In this document: positions 44,852 to 51,583 of the stretch, piece by piece | Layout: the number at the start of each line of letters is the position of its first letter | How positions within the stretch are numbered: the first letter of the stretch is position 1 | Assembly: GCA_002224055.1 (NCBI GenBank) | Contig: AZLU01000271.1 | Span: 1-51,583 of the forward strand | DNA length: 51,583 nt | Source: Pezizomycotina sp. ARF18 | Lineage: Eukaryota > Ascomycota | Reading direction: 5' to 3' | Translations under genes and position numbers: made by a program | Notes under the pieces: model-generated | Database searches by the model: none | What the model was told of the DNA's origin: nothing | The model's input: only the letters and a program-made list of their open reading frames with translations

Positions 44852-45327
44852 GGGAGTAGAAAGTTAACCTCACTCTTTTAATAGTCAATAATATCGGTCA
44901 TGGTTGATTTTCTTAGCTATTACTGGATGTACCCAAGCCTGACTCGTGGTGTACTTATCCGGTGCGCCTTTAGCTCTTCATGGGCTTTGGCTTTATGTAA
45001 CTCATCTAGGGCTGTAGTAATAGCATCCTTCGAGTCTGTTTAGTCTTAATAATAAGCTTATAAGGCTGGCCAATAGTATAGGTAGATCTATAGAAGCTAG
45101 TTCTAACACGTCCAAGTCTTCATGTGCAGTGGAAATGGAAATGGAATGATCATTATATTAATCGCGCAGTGTGCATGCAAGTGTCTCATAAGAAAAGATT
45201 CAAATCTTGAGTGCATAAACATCATACACATGATGACAAGAAACACAAACAAGCGGCATTCGAAAGGTGTTTAGCTATTATTTTTTAATTCGTATTTCGC
45301 ATCATCGTACATACAGGCCGTTATGAG
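44852..45327. other. Intergenic, convergent 3' ends
   Basis: Lies between the repeat-protein gene and the hydrophobin gene, which converge. No gene is seen. Confidence 0.5.
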
Positions 45328-45850
45328 TTACATGATAGAATTTGATATATTAGTCAAAGAAAGGAGGGAATAGGGTGAGATTCCACAGAAAGATACTGGC
45401 GTAGCCACTGATAGTATATAAGAGTGAGAGAGTGTCGGAATGCATTTAGTATCCACAGGTGCCGAGGCCCTATGCGGGAATATCAATGTTAGTATTCTTC
45501 TGGCTTTTAGATGTATTAAGGAAGGATATAAACTTACGGGTACTGGGTAGTGTGGCCGCAGCACTTCCGGTCTTGCCATCGGAGCACTGTCCGTCGATGG
45601 CAATGAGCAGTGGGTGCCAATCTTGACGTCGAGATCGAGACCGAGAGGGAGGCCGAGGGAGCCAAGGAGGGCAAGGAGGCCTGTGAGGTTGAGGCCGAGG
45701 AGTTGCGCGCTCTTGAAGTCACAGCAGAGGTCGTGGGTGTCGTCTGGCAAGAGTTAGGCTGGACTCCGCGGTTCAGGAGCTCCTTGGAACCGCGACGGCA
45801 GAAGCGGAGCTGGCGAGGGCGAGGGCAGAAACAAAGGTGGAGACCTTCAT
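45328..45850 (-). CDS. Hydrophobin (frameshifted)
   Basis: Starts MKVSTFVSALALASSASAVAV, a signal peptide. Three single missing bases, each at a C run or C-rich spot (about 45780, 45750, 45600), restore KELLNRGVQPNSC, PDDTHDLCCDFKSAQ, a Leu/Gly-rich hydrophobic loop (LLGLNLTGLLALLGSLGLPL), KIGTHC, DGQC and GKCCGHTTQY. That is the hydrophobin order C-CC-C-C-CC. A 68-bp intron (45470-45537) has GTAAGT, an ACTAAC branch and CATAG. The last Cys is either in DTKCIP (frame open to 45328) or in GLGTCGY, which ends at 45446 and would need one more missing base. Hydrophobins self-assemble on hyphae and spores as a hydrophobic coat. It converges with the repeat-protein gene. Confidence 0.72.
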
Positions 45851-48800
45851 TTTGAAAATTGAGTATTTGATGGCTATAAATTGCTATAGAGCGATGGTGA
45901 TTTTTGCGGTTAAGCGATCTAAGATGGCGAGGATGTTTTGTAGTAGATGGAGAAGGAGATGATGCTGTTGATGCTGTTGATGAGATTGGGAAGAAAAGGT
46001 GGGTTCGAGGCAATATTTATAGACTGCGAGAAACATCGTCTCGCTATTTTGAAGGTTATTCCTGAAGGAAACACTGGGCATTGTTCGAGAGGTGGGCTTC
46101 AATCTCTACGGCGTTTCTTGTTTGAATGACTATCGTATGTTGGAAGGCAAACTCAGCTCTGGAAAGCGATTTGATAGACGAAGAGTAGAGATCGGCGTCA
46201 TTTCATCGTGGGATGTTTCGACTACCCTCAACGACTGACCCTACCCTGGAGCGGTGATCAATTTCTGTTCTCGTATACCGGTAAACGGAAGTCGGTAGAT
46301 GCATTAGCTATCTTTGTAAAAGAGCGCTTTTTTCCACCGGATTACTTGCGATCAGTAGCATGGATCGTATCTGTTCTCTAATATCGTAACTACTACTATG
46401 AATGGTTAACCATCACACTGGGAGCGGTTACGATGTCTTGTGTTCAGGCTACCAATTCTAGAAGGATCATAATGACGACGCCATATTGTCACGATTCAAG
46501 GCGGCACTCAGTTGAGCTGCGCGAAGGAGGTTTCCAAATGCTATGTAATCTTATCGAGGCAAGACGAGATCAAGAAAACCTTAGGAGGATTCACCAGACA
46601 TTTCCCAAGGATTGCGATTTGGAAATTTAGAGAAGGATTGCGTTGAGAAGAAAATAGCAATCGCGAGCGACGCGTTCGCATACTAGTAGTCCTACCGACT
46701 AGACGTTCTACTAGGATCAAGCCCCGCGGCCACTTTCTCCACACTGATATCAAAGATCCTAGCCGGCTAAAATTGAGCTAATGAAGGCGAATTGTTTAAT
46801 TATTAGGACCAAGGCCGAAGAAGAAAAGTCAACAAGCTTGACAGGTATCCGGATCCATTTGGAGTATAACAACAAAGCAGACCAAGCAATCAAGTTCCGA
46901 ATCGAGATCATCACGTAGCGAGGATACAGTTAAGTCTTTGTAGACTCCTCTGAAGCTGCCTTCTATATTAAGACTGCACAGCAGGGCCACCTGGTCAGAG
47001 TTGCGGGAACAACAGCCACGAGCCCACCAAGTCTAGAACACGCCTCTGATCGTTGAGCAGAATAGAAGGCAAAATCTTCCGACCATGAAGGAGGGGCAGT
47101 CACAACTGCCAGTAAAAAGAGACATCTACTATAAAAAACGAAAATAAATAGTCTCGTTACGAGGATCATGGGTATATGAAGGATATCTCCTAAACCTTCA
47201 GGGTCGGATAACCAAGGAGTTCCACTTCAAGGAATATACCCGCGATATTACCGAGTAAGTGAGTATAGTCTCTCCGGAGGCGAGCGCTAGGAAGACGATA
47301 ATCACGACTCCACTTACCGCAATTGCGGCGGAAAGACATGCATCCGAATAGTGCACGTCACTTTAAGTTATAAGCCTATAGCTGCCTTGCTCATGCGAGT
47401 GTGATATGATAGTTTTTTCTTTTTTTCTTTCTTTTCTCCCTCTTTTACCCCTCTGCCGTTGAAAAATATTTAGAGAAACGAATTTTTCATCTCTCGACTA
47501 CTATAGTACTAGTAGTCTATTAACTAGTGGCTCTGGTTTCAACATGCGCCGCCGCTGACCTCATTCTTGCAACATCGGTTCGCGGTGTTATCGTCCAGTG
47601 TTTTTTTCTATCTCGAAACGCTATTCTATGTCCTTATGAATAGCAGTTCTCAGTATCGTATCGCCGATGATAAACTGCACTGATAGATAAGCATCTAAAA
47701 CCCCCATTGACATTTAGTAGGATCAATACTAGCACGAGACATGCTCATTAATTGCCGGATATCTTCCGTCTAAGTTGACGAGACAGTCATGTGAACCACT
47801 GGCTTAAACATCGTCGAGTTTATATATAATTGATTAGTCAAGAAGCTTCCAAACGGTCTCGACCGTATTCGACGAATACTACAGCCGACTACCTCTCATT
47901 CCGTCGGATTTCCTCGACAGACGGAATCCATCGTCGACCATCATGTCGCAAGCCTGCAGCGCTAAGCCTATCCCACAACGCCTGGTCGCATATTAATTTG
48001 CCGCTTGGGACGAAATCGTGATGTTGCATTAGAAAAATTAAAAGTAGTAGACCACATGTGCGAAACCGCCTCTAGCCCGCCCGTAGCAACGCTAAATTGT
48101 TTATGAGCGCTGCGCTCACTTGCACTTCGTGACTTCTCTTCGTGGACATCGCGACGAAACGTCGATTCCTTAGTAAACCGCGCAACGGTCATCCGCAGCG
48201 ACGTGTGTAATATCCAGCCACTGACGTCGAGTTCATGCAAGCGCTGGGTTGATGGCCAGTTTTTTAATCACAAACCGGAAGGAGAAACCGTTCACGGTGG
48301 CTAAGGAAGGAAAAACATGTGCCCGTTACGCAGAAGAAAAAACCTTAAAACCTCAAAAAAAAAAAAAAACATAAATAAAATAAAAAACAAAAACTAATCA
48401 TCCGGATATCCGATGAATCTGGGTCTCCACAGCTCGGCTAGAGATCACTTTAATAATCCATGTCGTGCCCCTGTTATGAGCTGAAGTGTACTTACATGGC
48501 GGGCCGGCATATATACCGGGCCAAGGGTGGTAATACAAACTCTAGCCCTGTGATCGCCATTATGGTTGCGGAGCTATAATTATAACTTGTTCGATTCGAA
48601 ACACCAAGCATTCGCTGTCCATGATGTTCCAACGAATCAGCTGGCTCGTCACACTGGGTGACCGGGAGTTGAAATCCTGTCTGAAGTCCTTTTAGTCAGT
48701 GTATTACATCAATATTGTAAGCGGCAGGCGTCTACACCATGCAAGATATCCAAGGGTAAACATATTTGCCCTTAGGCTCATGCCGTCCCTACACAGGCTA

Positions 48801-51583
48801 TTAATTTCTCAAGGTTATGATGCCGGCCGCCATGAGCGGAAAATCATGTCGAAGTATTTCCGCGCTCTATAACCTTGATTATCGGTTAACGTATCCCAGT
48901 TATTGTAAAAGATGAAAAATACCGATTCGCCTTGTTCTTTAACCCCTCGTAGACCAGGAAAAACCTTGATATGAGACGATATGTACTATTCTTTTATATC
49001 AGCAGGCCATGCCCGGAACAGGTATCCAAATCCCTCATGATTACCTTTCGGGGAGAATTTCAGAGTCAGTTCCAAGATTTCTAAGATACCCAAAACACAT
49101 ATTCTTGATTTTGGATGGCGAATCCTCCGTGCTAGCGGGTTATTCCTCTTTAGGATGTGTCTTCTAGTATAAACTCGAGATGTATTCCATGTTGTTATTG
49201 CTGCTTAAAGAGAGAGTGAGAGATAGAATCCTTTCTGACATCATGGCGCATATATTATTATTACATCTTAATGAAATCGTCGGCGCAGAACAATTAACAC
49301 ACTTTTGCCGCAAAGCCCTGTCTTGCCTAACCTAAGGCTATCTATATCGTGGTACACGATGTATAGTATGAATGTCTCGATCGCCGGTACACGTGTTTTG
49401 CAGTTGTTACATACAATATCCGACCACAACCTGTCTAGAATTTCGGAACACGGCAATTAATATGCTCGGTAAGAACAGGTTACTGTTGTAGGGCTTCTAG
49501 ATTGTGGTAATATTTCTATCCTCCAGCAAGAGGGAAGCCGCTCGCTGTATTGGCAACGAAGACATTCATTCATTCGTTCGTTTGTACGAATACGAAGTGA
49601 AGAGGAATCGTATAATACTGTACATACTGCGGGCCAAAAAAAAAAATCACACAAACACAAACACAACACAAACGTACTTTTAACGTTGGGAGCACTACAA
49701 TTATGAATTCGGAGGACCTAAGTATTGAATCCCTATCTGTGACGGCGTTCCGATAGAGATAGCGAGTAGCGTTGTGTATGCTAAGAATTTTCTTGTCGCG
49801 GTTCATAAAACTTGAATGTCTGGGTGACCAAGATGGTTATATTTTGGCCTGGAATTTATCTATAAATCAAAAAAGGGTAAAATGGAAAGGTTACCAGGTG
49901 TGGGGCACTAATCGGTAGCTATACCGAGCAGGTATAAAGACGGCCCCACTGGGGGCGACTATAAGACATGGGCTCCGGTATCAGGAAAGCAGTCTTGTGG
50001 GCTTGGGCGTGACATAGAGCGCCCTACTTCGGAGCGGGAATCCGGAGAGATACCAAGGTATAGTTTTATATTTATATATAGATTAAATATTTTCCTTAGA
50101 AGAGATCATACTATACCGTTTTCTGCAAGGCAGCCTAGTCGAATACGGCTTTGGCGCAAACATGGCGTCTCTATTCCTCGTATTCCTTGATCCACCTCCG
50201 ACAACTTCTAAAGTTATAGAAAATCAGGCATTTCGAGGAACGATTGTATTTGTTTAAAGCAGCTCCGGGAATTTCAGATTCTGTTTCTGATAAGACTCGG
50301 TGAATCCACCGGGAAACAGTCAGAGATAGTTTTGAGGAAAATCAAAACCGTTTGCTATTAATTTTAAGCCCTTTCCGGATTCCGAATCCTTGAAGGTCTA
50401 AGGTGAGGCTTGGCCTAGCTAAACCTCTTCGTATTCTCTTCACGCTAAAAGCAAGCGTATGGAGATGTATCCAGGGGTATAACTGTTGTCTGCTTCGGTT
50501 CACGCAATCTGCTTCTGTTCAAATCCAATGGATTACCGAGTCTGGCAAATTCTGATATCGTGGAAGTTCAAGGGTTGTATGAAAACAACGTCTCGCGGGT
50601 TTATCGACGATATAATTTAAATTTTAACCTCATATTCCTAAACTATTATACTGTTTGCCAAGAGATTTCTCCTCATAAAGGCATCGAAAACTCGATGATC
50701 CAAGGGTAGTTTATCGATCGGGCAAATGAGCTTGATAGTCATAGTCCGGCTGGATTACCGTGAAATCTAACGTCGAACCAAACGCCCGAGCTGCAAGCCC
50801 TTTCCTCCCCACACGACGCGAGTACAAAATGACAGCAGTGACGTTCGGATTTGGCTCATATCATGCCCGGCCAATAAGGCGGCTTCCTACGACCAAGAGG
50901 TGGGAATAGCCAGTGCTGCTCTGCGACCGCCTCGCTTGAGAGGCTAGCAACTGAAAGTTGGTCTCGGCATTTTCAACACAGTGAGCTGACGTAGGTCGAG
51001 AAGACTTCTCTTCCCATTGTCCACTCTGGTGCTATGCTTTGGATCCAATAGGTCGTTAAGTATATGTTCCTCGTGTAAACATGATTAGTTCCAAGCTAGA
51101 GCCTGCATTTTAAAAATCCGACCCAGGGAACTGAGGAGGCGATTAGCATTTGCTCAAAGAGAGTGGGGGATTTGCCGAGCTTCTCCTGCATTGGCTGGCT
51201 TTTACTAAGACCATTAATATTCATAGCCTTTTTTTTTTTTTTTTGGCTTTGGCTCGTATTCATTTGAATGTCAGACCTTGTCAAAGGTTCCGAAAATCTG
51301 CCAACTCTGTCCCTGTTCGCGGAAAGGGGTTTCTGCATTAAAAACTGCACCATTCCCATCAGTTCAGTTTGCCGGTCCCAGAAATCATATCCTTGCTCGA
51401 TGATATACCTGTCAATCAGGTCGACTCTGATCGAAAGCAGGAACAACATGCAAACACATGAGACGAGATGGCGGTCATAATACAAGGTTGTCAGTTAATG
51501 GTAAGTTGATCCCTTATTTACTGGTTCATTCTGCCTTCTTTTATTAATTTATTCACTAACGTGTCATCTCGGACTTTGTGGTT
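45851..51583. other. Long region without convincing genes
   Basis: About 5.7 kb. The first 300 bases are the hydrophobin promoter. Frames of 60-130 codons (46433 plus, 47968 minus, 49457 minus, 51096 minus) show no signal peptide, family motif or consistent splicing. I see no tRNA, rRNA or transposon terminal repeat. The 129-codon minus frame at 51096-51485 is the least unlikely, but I cannot support it. Confidence 0.45.

Noticed and set aside
44950-45120. Possible transposon scrap (A/T-rich, CTATAGAAGCTAG-like words)
   Set aside because: No terminal repeats, no coding match and no second copy in the window.
51096-51485. 129-codon minus-strand frame near the right edge
   Set aside because: It has some protein-like character, but the frame crosses a poly-Lys artefact from a homopolymer and has no motif or splice support.

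Overview
The window looks like an accessory, gene-poor stretch of a filamentous ascomycete (Pezizomycotina) chromosome. The grounds are short spliceosomal introns (64-136 bp, GT..AG, several with a CTAAC-type branch site just before the acceptor), TATA boxes, hydrophobin-like and PTH11-like (fungal rhodopsin-like) proteins, and long A/T-rich spacers full of homopolymer runs. No rRNA, tRNA, CRISPR or intact transposon was found.

Layout. (1) 0-8.6 kb, minus strand: a tandem array, roughly one unit per kb, of a family of small basic Cys proteins that start Met-Cys. Several units keep the same core promoter. (2) 9.9-11.4 kb, minus: a charged, probably nuclear protein with a C-terminal helix and an intron in its 5' leader. 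(3) 14.7-29.3 kb, minus: two large paralogous genes (8.4 kb and 4.9 kb). Each has a signal peptide, a shared N-terminal module interrupted by three introns at matching places, and a long charged coiled-coil body. (4) 30.0-30.3 kb, minus: a small secreted eight-cysteine protein with a hydrophobin-like C-CC-C-C-CC-C pattern; next to it lies a cluster of perfect 13-bp palindromes and an AT-only block. (5) 32.5-34.8 kb, plus: a TPR protein. (6) 38.1-39.2 and 40.4-41.4 kb, plus: two unrelated multi-pass membrane proteins. (7) 43.7-44.9 kb, plus: a secreted Ala/Lys/Gln/Asn repeat protein with a possible Kex2 site and a duplicated hairpin-bearing leader. (8) 45.3-45.9 kb, minus: a hydrophobin. (9) 46-51.6 kb: no convincing gene.

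Nearly every gene is broken by one-base frameshifts. In all but one of those I worked through, the reading frame is recovered by assuming one missing base, often in a short homopolymer. That uniform direction points to deletion errors in the assembly at least as much as to pseudogenes, so most entries are called CDS with the breaks noted.

Five of the gene groups carry signal peptides (the two giant paralogs, the eight-Cys protein, the repeat protein, the hydrophobin). With the expanded Met-Cys family, this suggests a lineage-specific surface/secretome region. The strongest candidates for something undescribed are the Met-Cys array and the giant secreted coiled-coil pair.
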